A DNA stretch of 34,899 nucleotides from assembly GCA_001464385.1 (NCBI GenBank), contig LNFB01000366.1, positions 1 to 34,899 on the forward strand, read 5' to 3'. The stretch comes from Deltaproteobacteria bacterium Ga0077550. Its GTDB lineage: Bacteria > Myxococcota_A > Polyangia > Nannocystales > Nannocystaceae. Numbering within the stretch: position 1 is the first letter of the stretch; each line of letters begins with the position of its first letter. Below are positions 1 to 8,486 of this stretch, one piece after another. A program made the translations under genes and the position numbers. Under the pieces are notes generated by a model. The model saw nothing but the letters and a program-made list of their open reading frames with translations, was not told where the DNA came from and ran no database searches.

Positions 1-2142
1 CACGCCGACGCCCTCGACGCGCAGCTCGGCGACGCGCGGCTCGTGCTCGTCGTCGACGTCGGCGGTGGCACCACGGACCTCACGCTGTTGCGCGTGCGTC
101 CGCCGGGCGCCGACGCGGCCGAGCCCCGGATCGAGCGCATCGCCGTCGGCGGTCACCTCATGCTCGGCGGCGACAACATGGACGCCGCGTTGGCGATGTT
201 CGCGTTGACGAAGGCCGGCCTGCCGCGGCCCGAGGACGCCACCGTGTGGTCGGCGCTGGTGCAGTCGGCCCGCGACGCGAAGGAGCGATTGCTCGGCGTC
301 GACGCGCCCGAGCAGGTGGTGATCTCGGTGCAGTCGAGGGGCTCGCGGTTGGTCGGCGGCACCAAGTCGATCCCGATCGATCGCGACGAGGCGACCGCGG
401 TGCTGCTCGACGGCTTCCTGCCGTTCACCGGCCCCGCCGAGACCGCGGGCCGCACCGGGCGCGCGGGCCTCACGACGCTGGGCCTGCCGTACACCAGCGA
501 CACCGCGATCGTGCGCCACGTGTGCACGTTCCTGCGCCGCCACGCCGAGGCGGCGGCCGAGGCGGGCGCCCACGTCGAGGGCGGACTGCCGCGGCCCGAT
601 CGCGTGCTGCTCAACGGCGGCGTGTTCAAGGGCGACGCGCTGGTGGAGCGGCTGATGGCCGTGCTCGCGTCGTGGTTCGGCGCGCCGGTGGCCCGGCTCG
701 ATCACACCTCGCTCGATCTCGCGGTCGCCCACGGCGCGGTGCGATCGGTGCTCGCGCGGCGCGGCCTGGGCGACGTGATCGGCGGCGGCACGGCGCGGGC
801 CTACTACATCGGCGTCGCTGCGGCCGATGGTAGTCGACGCGCGCTGTGCGTCGCGCCGCGCGGCATGGAGCCCGGGACCAGCGTCGCGGTGCCCGATCGC
901 GTGTTCGATCTGGTGCTCGATCAGCCCGTCGGCTTCCCGCTGTTCGAGTACACCGGGGATCACGTCGACGGCCCCGGTGCGCTGGCCGACACGGCGCTCG
1001 AGCTCGAGCCGCTACCGCCGTTGGCCACGGTGCTGCGCGATCCGACCCGCGCCGCCGGGGCCGAGGGCAAGGGCGCGATGGTGACGTTGTCGACGACCGC
1101 GACCGAGACCGGGGCGCTGGAGATCTATCTCGTCACCGTCGATCTGCCGCCGCGGCGCTGGCGACTCGACTTCGCCCTGCGTCGCGCCGAGCCCGAGGCG
1201 CCGGTCGCCGAGGCGCCCGTCGCCAAGCCCGATCCCGCCGTCGGTCAGGCCACCGCGGTGCTCGCCGCGGCGATGTCGGCCAAGGACGAGTCCGCGATCA
1301 AGAACAGCCGCGCCGCGCTCGAGAAGCTCCTCGGGCCCCGCGGGCAGTGGTCGGCGTCGACGTGCCGCGTCCTCGCCGACGCGTGTCTCGAGCACGCCGA
1401 GTCGTGCGCGCGCTCCGAGGCCCACGAGCTGCACTGGCTGCGCATGCTCGGCTGGTGCCTGCGCCCGGGCTTCGGCATGCCCGACGACGCCGCGCGCATC
1501 GACGCGATGTGGCGGCGCCGCGAGGTCGGCCTGCAGCACCGCAGCAAGGCGATGTGGTCCGAGTGGTGGATCACGTGGCGACGGATCGCGGCGGGCCTCG
1601 ACGCGGATCGCCAGCGGGCGCTGTTCGCCGAGCTGCAGCCGTGGCTGTGGCGCAGCCCCGATGGCGCCGTGCCGCCGGGCCCCCATCGCCACGGGCCGGT
1701 CGAGATGATGCAGCTCGTCGCGGGCCTCGAGCGCTGCGACGCCGCGGCCAAGGAGGCGACCGGCGAGCTGCTGCTCGAGCGCGCCGACAAGCTCGGCTCG
1801 TACTGGCCGCTCGGTCGCGTCGGCGCGCGCGTACCGTTCTCCGGCGAGACCACCGACGTCGTCGCGCCTGCGGTCGCCGAGCGGTGGCTCGCGCGGCTGC
1901 TCGCCCTCGATCTCGCCACCGCCGAGGGGGCCTCGTTCGCGGTGGCCCAGCTGTCGCGCATGACCGGCGATCCGGCGCGCGACGTCGCAGCGGGCGTGCG
2001 CGACGCGGTGGTCGCCGCGCTGAAGAAGGCCAAGGCGTCGGCGAGCTGGATCGAGCTGGTGCTGCGGCCGGCCGAGCTCACCGAGGGCGATCGCGGGCGG
2101 ATGTTCGGCGACGCGCTGCCGGTCGGCCTGCGGCTCGGGTAG
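1..2142 (+). CDS. Hsp70-family ATPase with extended C-terminal domain (5' end missing)
   Basis: The frame is open from base 1, so the gene begins upstream of the window; the GTG at 43 lies inside the ATPase domain and is not the true start. VVDVGGGTTDLTL (nt 52-90) is the phosphate-2 motif of Hsp70/actin ATPases, and VLLNGGVF (nt 604-627) matches the adenosine-binding motif. The next segment, about nt 790-1190, sits where a substrate-binding domain would be. A long Trp- and Arg-rich helical region follows (about nt 1250-2140) and is absent from DnaK; it resembles the DUF3731-type tail of a bacterial Hsp70-like family. No DnaJ or GrpE gene is nearby. The protein is probably a cytoplasmic, chaperone-like ATPase whose client is unknown. 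It converges with the methyltransferase gene, with 6 bases between stop codons. The Hsp70-like ATPase call is secure; the tail assignment is from memory of the family. Confidence 0.88.
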   Translation, partial: HADALDAQLGDARLVLVVDVGGGTTDLTLLRVRPPGADAAEPRIERIAVGGHLMLGGDNMDAALAMFALTKAGLPRPEDATVWSALVQSARDAKERLLGVDAPEQVVISVQSRGSRLVGGTKSIPIDRDEATAVLLDGFLPFTGPAETAGRTGRAGLTTLGLPYTSDTAIVRHVCTFLRRHAEAAAEAGAHVEGGLPRPDRVLLNGGVFKGDALVERLMAVLASWFGAPVARLDHTSLDLAVAHGAVRSVLARRGLGDVIGGGTARAYYIGVAAADGSRRALCVAPRGMEPGTSVAVPDRVFDLVLDQPVGFPLFEYTGDHVDGPGALADTALELEPLPPLATVLRDPTRAAGAEGKGAMVTLSTTATETGALEIYLVTVDLPPRRWRLDFALRRAEPEAPVAEAPVAKPDPAVGQATAVLAAAMSAKDESAIKNSRAALEKLLGPRGQWSASTCRVLADACLEHAESCARSEAHELHWLRMLGWCLRPGFGMPDDAARIDAMWRRREVGLQHRSKAMWSEWWITWRRIAAGLDADRQRALFAELQPWLWRSPDGAVPPGPHRHGPVEMMQLVAGLERCDAAAKEATGELLLERADKLGSYWPLGRVGARVPFSGETTDVVAPAVAERWLARLLALDLATAEGASFAVAQLSRMTGDPARDVAAGVRDAVVAALKKAKASASWIELVLRPAELTEGDRGRMFGDALPVGLRLG

Positions 2143-2148
2143 GCATCC

Positions 2149-2991
2149 TCACGCACGCGCCCCGATCGCCCAGCACGCCGCCGTGAAGCGGATCTCGTCG
2201 CCGCGGCGATGCGGCTCGAAGGCGGGCAGCACGACCTCCATGACCCGGGCCCGCAGCGCGTCGTCGGCGTGCTGTAGGGCGCGCCCCACCGGACCGAGGT
2301 GGTTCACGTAGGGCACGAGGGCGGCGGCGGGCATCGTGCACGGTGCGTCGTACGGGAGGATCTCGACCTCGGCCCAGCCGGCGCCCTCGAGGAGCGCGGC
2401 GACGCGATCGCGGTCGGCGAACCCGAATTGCCCGGGCTCGTCTTCTCGGCGGACCGGCAGCTCGGGCAACAGCGGCGCGGCGGCGAGCTCGGCCGCGGTC
2501 ATGAACGGGTTCTCGGCCGCGCTGCGCCACACCACGGAGCGCAGCGGAGCGCCGGGGGCCGCCGCGCGGCGGAGGTTCGTGAGGGCCGCGATCGGATCGG
2601 CGAAGAACATCACGCCGAAGCGCGAGACGATCGCGTCGACGCTGCTCGGATCGAACGCGTGGGTCTCGGCGTCCGCGGTGACGAACGTCGCGACCACGTG
2701 TTCGCGCGCCGCACGGGCGCGCGCGGCCGCGACCATCGCCTCCGAGATGTCGACGCCGAGGCAGGTGGCCGCGCCGCCGAGACGCTTCGCGACGGCCACG
2801 GTGGTGCGGCCCGTGCCGCAGCCGACGTCCAGGATCCGACGTGGCGCGGCGGCGGCGACGAAGTCACAGAGCAGCGCGTCGATGGGTGCGAACAGCACGT
2901 CGATCACGTCCTGCATCGCGACCCATGCCTCGCCCGCGGCGCCGTTCCACAGCCGTGCTTGCTCTCCGCCACCCTGTGCTCGCTCGTCCAT
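2149..2991 (-). CDS. Class I SAM-dependent methyltransferase
   Basis: A 280-aa soluble protein with a Rossmann methyltransferase core. The SAM-binding motif I is ILDVGCGTGR, followed by the acidic end of strand beta-2 (LGVDIS) and a motif near VDAIVSRFGVMFF typical of small-molecule methyltransferases. The N-terminal stretch ARLWNGAAGEAWVAMQ matches a family usually annotated only as 'class I SAM-dependent methyltransferase', so the substrate is unknown. I chose the ATG at 2991 (MDERAQ) over the ATG at 3021, because a MerR-type promoter can be drawn at 3013-3043 and the upstream ATG would lie at its -10. A GGAG lies about 10 bases before the chosen start. The gene is divergent from a MerR regulator, which suggests that regulator controls it. 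Confidence 0.85.
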   Translation of the reverse strand: MDERAQGGGEQARLWNGAAGEAWVAMQDVIDVLFAPIDALLCDFVAAAAPRRILDVGCGTGRTTVAVAKRLGGAATCLGVDISEAMVAAARARAAREHVVATFVTADAETHAFDPSSVDAIVSRFGVMFFADPIAALTNLRRAAAPGAPLRSVVWRSAAENPFMTAAELAAAPLLPELPVRREDEPGQFGFADRDRVAALLEGAGWAEVEILPYDAPCTMPAAALVPYVNHLGPVGRALQHADDALRARVMEVVLPAFEPHRRGDEIRFTAACWAIGARA

Positions 2992-3012
2992 CGTCGTTGA
3001 CTCCACGGGTAC

Positions 3013-3043
3013 AGCATGCAAGATGAAGTCGACTCGAGGTCAA
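3013..3043 (-). promoter_or_regulatory. Candidate MerR-type promoter for the methyltransferase gene
   Basis: On the minus strand there is TTGACC (3043-3038), a 19-base spacer, and CATGCT (3018-3013). A long spacer of 19-20 bases is the signature of promoters activated by MerR proteins, which twist the DNA to align -35 and -10. The spacer contains the palindrome AGTCGACT (3027-3034). The whole element lies over the first codons of the merR gene itself. The -10 match is weak (3 of 6), so the site is a prediction. Confidence 0.4.
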
Positions 3044-3462
3044 GGGAAAGGCCGCCGCTCCTGGACATCGCCGAGGTCGCGCGGCAATCCGGCCTCGCCG
3101 TGTCGGCGCTCCGGTTCTACGAGGACAAGAAGCTCATCCGCTCGGTCGGTCGCCGCGGCCTGCGTCGGCAGTTCGAGCCCGCGGTCCTCGAGCGCCTCGC
3201 GCTCATCGGGCTCGGCCGGGCCGCGGGGTTCTCCCTCGACGAGATCGGCCGGATGTTCGCCGCCGACGGGCGCCCCCGCATCGATCGCACGCGGCTGACG
3301 GCGAAGGCCGACGAGCTCGACGCGACGATCACGAGGTTGACGAAGCTGCGCGACGGGCTCCGCCACGCGGCGGCCTGCCCCGCGCCGAGCCACATGGAGT
3401 GCCCGTCGTTTCGACGGCTGCTCCGCGCGGCTGCAGCGAGTGCGCGCCGTTTGACATCATGA
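3016..3462 (+). CDS. MerR-family transcriptional regulator
   Basis: A 148-aa protein. Residues 15-45 form the MerR winged helix-turn-helix (LLDIAEVARQSGLAVSALRFYE), followed by the usual second wing and a dimerisation coiled coil (KADELDATITRLTKLRDGL). The C-terminus carries CPAPSHMECPSF, a two-cysteine segment found in a MerR subgroup of unknown effector; it is not the four-Cys SoxR cluster. No other ATG, GTG or TTG lies between 3016 and the HTH, so the start is forced. The gene is divergent from the methyltransferase gene and its first codons overlap that gene's predicted operator. No ribosome binding site is visible, so it may be translated from a leaderless mRNA. Confidence 0.85.
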   Translation: MQDEVDSRSRERPPLLDIAEVARQSGLAVSALRFYEDKKLIRSVGRRGLRRQFEPAVLERLALIGLGRAAGFSLDEIGRMFAADGRPRIDRTRLTAKADELDATITRLTKLRDGLRHAAACPAPSHMECPSFRRLLRAAAASARRLTS

Positions 3463-3478
3463 AACCGATCGGTATAGT
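3451..3478 (+). promoter_or_regulatory. arsR-type promoter with internal palindromic operator
   Basis: TTGACA (3451-3456), a 16-base spacer and TATAGT (3473-3478) form a near-consensus sigma70 promoter. A perfect 10-bp palindrome, ACCGATCGGT (3464-3473), fills the end of the spacer and touches the -10. The regulator start codon is at 3486, only 7 bases after the -10, so transcription should start at or next to the ATG and give a leaderless mRNA. The promoter overlaps the last codons and stop of merR. It is inferred to be an autorepression site for the downstream ArsR protein. Confidence 0.7.
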
Positions 3479-3485
3479 AAACCAC

Positions 3486-3869
3486 ATGGTATCCGATCGA
3501 GAGGCGCGACTCGACCTCGTATTCCACGCCCTGGCGCACCCTGCCCGCCGGGCGATCCTCCGCCAGCTCTCGGGCGGGGAGCGCAACCTGACCGAGCTCG
3601 CCTCGCCGCTGCGCATGACGTTCCCGGCCGCCACCAAGCACGTGCGCGTGCTGGAGCGGGCGCGGCTCGTGCGGCGGCGCGTCGCGGGGCGCGAGCACCT
3701 CTGCCGCCTGCGCGCGCAGCCCCTCGAGGAGGCGATGCGCTGGACCGAGCAGTTCCGCCTCCACTGGGAGGCGCGCTTCGAGGCCCTCGACTCGCTCCTC
3801 GACGAGATGAAGGCCGAGGAGGCGCCTCGCCCCGCGCCCCGCGGGCGCGGCCGTACGCGCCGCAGTTGA
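3486..3869 (+). CDS. ArsR/SmtB-family regulator (AHSA1-linked type)
   Basis: A 127-aa winged-helix repressor. FHALAHPARRAILRQLSGGERNLTELA is helix 1 to the turn, and FPAATKHVRVLERARLVRRRV is the recognition helix and wing. There is no CxC metal-binding motif, so metals are unlikely to be sensed. The frame extends upstream to 3399, but that would run through the promoter and merR; the ATG at 3486 is the family start (MVSDREARLDLVFHAL). The gene is followed 54 bases later by an AHSA1/SRPBCC gene on the same strand, a very common pairing in which the repressor controls both genes. The ligand is unknown. Confidence 0.88.
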   Translation: MVSDREARLDLVFHALAHPARRAILRQLSGGERNLTELASPLRMTFPAATKHVRVLERARLVRRRVAGREHLCRLRAQPLEEAMRWTEQFRLHWEARFEALDSLLDEMKAEEAPRPAPRGRGRTRRS

Positions 3870-3910
3870 TCGATCTCCCCGACCGTCGACCACGCCCGCG
3901 ATCACCCAGA

Positions 3911-3916
3911 GAAGGA
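3911..3916 (+). promoter_or_regulatory. Shine-Dalgarno sequence of the SRPBCC gene
   Basis: GAAGGA lies 7 bases before the ATG at 3924. It is one of the few strong ribosome binding sites in the window and contrasts with the apparently leaderless arsR just upstream. That fits translation of the second gene of a bicistronic mRNA. Confidence 0.7.
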
Positions 3917-3923
3917 CCGCACC

Positions 3924-4415
3924 ATGACGCCCGAAGGCCTGCAGATCTCCACGCCCACCGACACCACGATCGTCCTGCTCCGCACCTTCCACGCCCCGCG
4001 TCGGCTCGTGTGGACGGCGATGTTCACCCCGGACAAGATGCGTCGGTGGATGCTGCCGCCGCCCGGGTGGACCACGACCGTCTGCGAGTGCGAGCCCCAC
4101 GTGGGCGGCAAGCTCCGCCTCGCGTGGAAGGACGCCGAGAACGATCCGGCCATGACGCTCGAGGGCGTCTTCACCGAGGTGGTCCCGCACGAGCGGGCCG
4201 TGCACACCGAGACGATGAAGCTCGGCTCCGGCGAGACGATCGGCTCGCTGGTCGAGACGCACGAGTTCACGGAGGAGGGTGGCGTCACCACGATGCGCAT
4301 CACCCAGCAGTACGCGTCGAAGGACGCCCGCGACGGCGCGATCGCCTCCGGCATGGACCAGGGGATGGAGGCTTGCTACCTGCAGCTCGACGCCGTGCTC
4401 GCGCCGCCCGCGTAG
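3924..4415 (+). CDS. SRPBCC / AHSA1-domain protein
   Basis: A 163-aa single-domain protein of the START-like, AHSA1 (Hsp90 ATPase activator homologue) family. Recognisable parts are the opening strand TIVLLRTFHAPRRLVWTAM, the WMLPPPGW loop, VGGKLRLAW and LEGVFTEVVPHERAVHTE, and a C-terminal helix GMDQGMEACYLQLDAVL lining the ligand cavity. Members bind hydrophobic ligands, and most bacterial ones have no known substrate. It is probably cotranscribed with the ArsR gene upstream and has its own strong ribosome binding site. It ends 31 bases from the convergent katG stop; no clear terminator hairpin is visible there. Confidence 0.9.
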   Translation: MTPEGLQISTPTDTTIVLLRTFHAPRRLVWTAMFTPDKMRRWMLPPPGWTTTVCECEPHVGGKLRLAWKDAENDPAMTLEGVFTEVVPHERAVHTETMKLGSGETIGSLVETHEFTEEGGVTTMRITQQYASKDARDGAIASGMDQGMEACYLQLDAVLAPPA

Positions 4416-4446
4416 GGCAGCACGAGCACGCGAGGTGAGCCCCGAG

Positions 4447-6777
4447 CTACCGCTTCGTCGCGCGCTTGGCCTTGCGCGCGCCCACGTCGAACCGATCCAG
4501 CTCCATCACCTTCGCCCACACGGCCGCGAAGTCGGCGGCGAACTTCGCGTTGCCCTCGTCGGCCGCGTAGACCTCGGCGATGGCGCGCAGCTGCGAGTTG
4601 GCGCCGAAGACGAGGTCGACCGCGGTGGCCGTCCACGCCACCTTGCCGCCCTCGCGGCTGTGGCCCTCGAACACCGCGGCGTTGTTCGCCGACTTCTTCC
4701 ACTGCACGTCCATGTCGAGCAGGTTGACGAAGAAGTCGTTGCTGAGCACGCCGGGGCGCGAGGTGAGCACGCCGTGCTTCGAGTCGTCGAAGTTGGTGTC
4801 GAGGACCCGGAGGCCAGCGAGCAGCACCGTCATCTCGGGGGCGCTGAGCGTGAGCGCGTCGGCCTTGGCGACGAGCATCTCGGGGGCCGAGCGCTCGGTG
4901 GTGCCACCGACGTAGTTGCGGAAGCCGTCGGCCGCGGGCTCGAGGTAGCCGAACGACTCGACGTCGGTGCTCTCCTGCGTCGCGTCGCTGCGGCCCGGCG
5001 TGAACGGGACGTCGATCGTGACGCCGCCGCGCTTCGCGGCCTCCTCGACCGCCGCGTTGCCGGCGAGCACGATGAGATCCGCCATCGAGATCTTCTTGCC
5101 GCCCGGGGCCTTGGCGTTGAACTTGCGCGCGATCTCCTCGAGCACCGGGAGCACCTTCGCGAGCTCGGCGGGTTGGTTGACCGCCCAGTCCTTCTGCGGG
5201 GCGAGGCGCAGTCGCGCCCCGTTGGCGCCGCCGCGACGATCGGTGTCGCGGTACGTCGACGCCGAGGCCCACGCGGTCTGGACGAGCTGCGGGATCGTGA
5301 GGCCCGAGGCGAGCACCTCCTTCTCGAGCGCGGCGATCTCCCGCGGCCCGACCAGCTTGTGATCGACCGGCGGTACCGGGTCCTGCCACTGCTGCGGCGG
5401 CGGCACCTGCTTGCCGAGCAGTCGCACGTGCGGGCCGAGGTCGCGGTGCGTGAGCTTGAACCACGCGCTGGCGAACGCGGCCTCGAACGCCTTGGGGTCC
5501 TTCAGGAAGCGCTCGGAGATCTTGCGGTACGCGGGGTCGGTCTTCAGCGCCAGATCGGTCGTGAACATCATCGGCTTGTGCCGCTTGCCCGCGACGTGGG
5601 CGTCCGGCACGGTGGCCTCGCCGCTCTTCGGCGTCCACTGCTTGGCGCCGCCGGGTCCCGTCGTCAGCTCCCACTCGGCCTCGAACAGGTGCTTGAAGTA
5701 GTCGTGGGACCACGCCGCGGGCGTCTTGGTCCACGCGCCCTCGAGGCCGCTCGTCACCGTGTCGGCGCCCTTGCCCGTGCCGCAGCGGTTCTTCCAGCCG
5801 AGGCCCTGGTCCTCGACCGGCGCGCCCTCGGGCTCGACGCCGACGCACTCGCTGGGCTTGTGCGCGCCGTGGGCCTTGCCGAGCGTGTGGCCGCCGGCGA
5901 TGAGCGCGACGGTCTCCTCGTCGTTCATCGCCATGCGACCGAACGTGGTGCGGATGTGCTCCGCGGCCGCGAGCGGATCGGGCACGCCGCCGGGGCCCTC
6001 GGGGTTGACGTAGATGAGGCCCATCTGCGTCGCGCCCAGCGGCTTCGCCAGCGTCTTGCCGTCCTTGCTGTAGCGCTGGCTCGCGAGCCACTTGGTCTCG
6101 GGGCCCCAGTCGACGTCCTCGGGCTCGAACGCGTCCTCGCGACCGCCACCGAAGCCGAGCGTCTTGAAGCCCATCGACTCGAGCGCGACGTTGCCGGTGA
6201 GCACCATCAGGTCGGCCCACGACAAGCTGCGCCCGTACTTGCGCTTGATCGGCCACAGCAGTCGGCGCGCCTTGTCGAGGTTCGCGTTGTCGGGCCAGCT
6301 GCCGAGCGGCGCGAAGCGGATCGCGCCCTCGCCCGCGCCGCCGTGGCCGTCGGTGACGCGATAGGTGCCGGCGCTGTGCCACGCCAGGCGGATCATCAGG
6401 CCGCCGTAGTGGCCGTAGTCCGCCGGCCACCAGTCCTGCGAGGTGGTCAGCACCTTCGCGATGTCGGCCTTCACCGCGTCGAGGTCGAGGGCCTCGAACG
6501 CCGCCGCATAGTCGAACGTCGGATCGGTGGGGTCGTTCTTCGGGCCGTGGGCCGCGAGTGGGCGCAGGTCGAGCTGCTGCGGCCACCAGTCCTCGTTGCG
6601 GTACGAGCTCTGCGCGGCCGGGGCGTCGCCCGGTGACGTGGTCACGGCGCCCGTGGTCGCGGGCGTCGTCGTCGTCTGGCCCTGGGCCTTGGGCCCGCAC
6701 GCGACGAGGGCGGCGAGGGCGAAGAGGGAGACCGCGATGCGGCGCGACGAGGAGCGGGATCGGTGGGTAGCGTTCAT
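4447..6777 (-). CDS. katG: Catalase-peroxidase with lipoprotein signal (exported KatG)
   Basis: A bifunctional haem catalase-peroxidase of 776 aa with the usual two-domain layout. The distal pocket Arg130-Trp133-His134 (RLAWHSAGTYR), the proximal His297 (GGHTLGKAHG) and the Trp133-Tyr256-Met282 covalent adduct residues needed for catalase activity are all present; the spacing Tyr-Met 26 and Tyr-His 41 matches characterised KatG. The C-terminal domain (about residues 440-770) is the non-haem duplicate. The start at 6777 gives MNATHRSRSSSRR, a hydrophobic core and the lipobox LVAC with Cys27, followed by a Thr-rich linker. This predicts export and lipid anchoring, whereas most KatG are cytosolic. 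The frame could start at 6810, but that would bury the signal sequence. The gene is divergent from a sigma54-type activator that may control it. Confidence 0.95.
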   Translation of the reverse strand: MNATHRSRSSSRRIAVSLFALAALVACGPKAQGQTTTTPATTGAVTTSPGDAPAAQSSYRNEDWWPQQLDLRPLAAHGPKNDPTDPTFDYAAAFEALDLDAVKADIAKVLTTSQDWWPADYGHYGGLMIRLAWHSAGTYRVTDGHGGAGEGAIRFAPLGSWPDNANLDKARRLLWPIKRKYGRSLSWADLMVLTGNVALESMGFKTLGFGGGREDAFEPEDVDWGPETKWLASQRYSKDGKTLAKPLGATQMGLIYVNPEGPGGVPDPLAAAEHIRTTFGRMAMNDEETVALIAGGHTLGKAHGAHKPSECVGVEPEGAPVEDQGLGWKNRCGTGKGADTVTSGLEGAWTKTPAAWSHDYFKHLFEAEWELTTGPGGAKQWTPKSGEATVPDAHVAGKRHKPMMFTTDLALKTDPAYRKISERFLKDPKAFEAAFASAWFKLTHRDLGPHVRLLGKQVPPPQQWQDPVPPVDHKLVGPREIAALEKEVLASGLTIPQLVQTAWASASTYRDTDRRGGANGARLRLAPQKDWAVNQPAELAKVLPVLEEIARKFNAKAPGGKKISMADLIVLAGNAAVEEAAKRGGVTIDVPFTPGRSDATQESTDVESFGYLEPAADGFRNYVGGTTERSAPEMLVAKADALTLSAPEMTVLLAGLRVLDTNFDDSKHGVLTSRPGVLSNDFFVNLLDMDVQWKKSANNAAVFEGHSREGGKVAWTATAVDLVFGANSQLRAIAEVYAADEGNAKFAADFAAVWAKVMELDRFDVGARKAKRATKR

Positions 6778-6830
6778 GGTCTTGGCCTGCGCGAGGGGTC
6801 CCCAGAGCAAGCCCTAGGCCTGGGCACAAA

Positions 6831-6859
6831 ATCATGGAATTGCTGGCGAAACGTCCGAA
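6831..6859 (-). promoter_or_regulatory. Candidate katG promoter
   Basis: On the minus strand there is TTCGGA (6859-6854), a 17-base spacer and CATGAT (6836-6831), giving a leader of roughly 45 bases before the katG ATG. The matches are partial (3 and 4 of 6). The -35 overlaps an inverted repeat at 6853-6873. No good -24/-12 (GG-N10-GC) sigma54 site was found in this gap, although the divergent gene is a sigma54 activator. Confidence 0.35.
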
Positions 6860-6873
6860 TTGCCGCATCGGAC
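6853..6873. promoter_or_regulatory. Inverted repeat in the katG/regulator gap
   Basis: GTCCGA (6853-6858), 9 bases, then TCGGAC (6868-6873) is a perfect 6-bp inverted repeat. GAATTGC also occurs twice, at 6837-6843 and 6857-6863, exactly 20 bases apart (two helical turns). These are the only repeat structures in the 165-base gap. They could be binding sites for the adjacent regulator, but that is inference. Confidence 0.4.
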
Positions 6874-6908
6874 AACCATATGTCGTCGTACCCCGCACCA
6901 TTATTTGG

Positions 6909-6936
6909 TTGTGCAACGCCGCCTGGGTGCTAGGAC
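6909..6936 (+). promoter_or_regulatory. Candidate promoter of the GAF-AAA+ regulator
   Basis: TTGTGC (6909-6914), a 16-base spacer and TAGGAC (6931-6936). The -10 ends 6 bases before the GTG start at 6943, so the mRNA would be nearly leaderless. An imperfect palindrome, ACCA-N5-TGGT (6897-6909), adjoins the -35. The hexamers match only moderately. Confidence 0.4.
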
Positions 6937-6942
6937 CTCCGC

Positions 6943-8481
<1,539 letters not shown>

Positions 8482-8486
8482 CTCGA

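Noticed and set aside
6821..6875. TGGAATTGC and TGGGCAC as a -24/-12 sigma54 promoter
   Set aside because: The GG to GC spacing is wrong in every pairing tried on both strands.
4279..6916. Long open frames on both strands over katG (785 and 846 residues)
   Set aside because: They are repetitive Arg/Ala/Gly sequence without motifs, while the minus-strand katG frame has every active-site residue.
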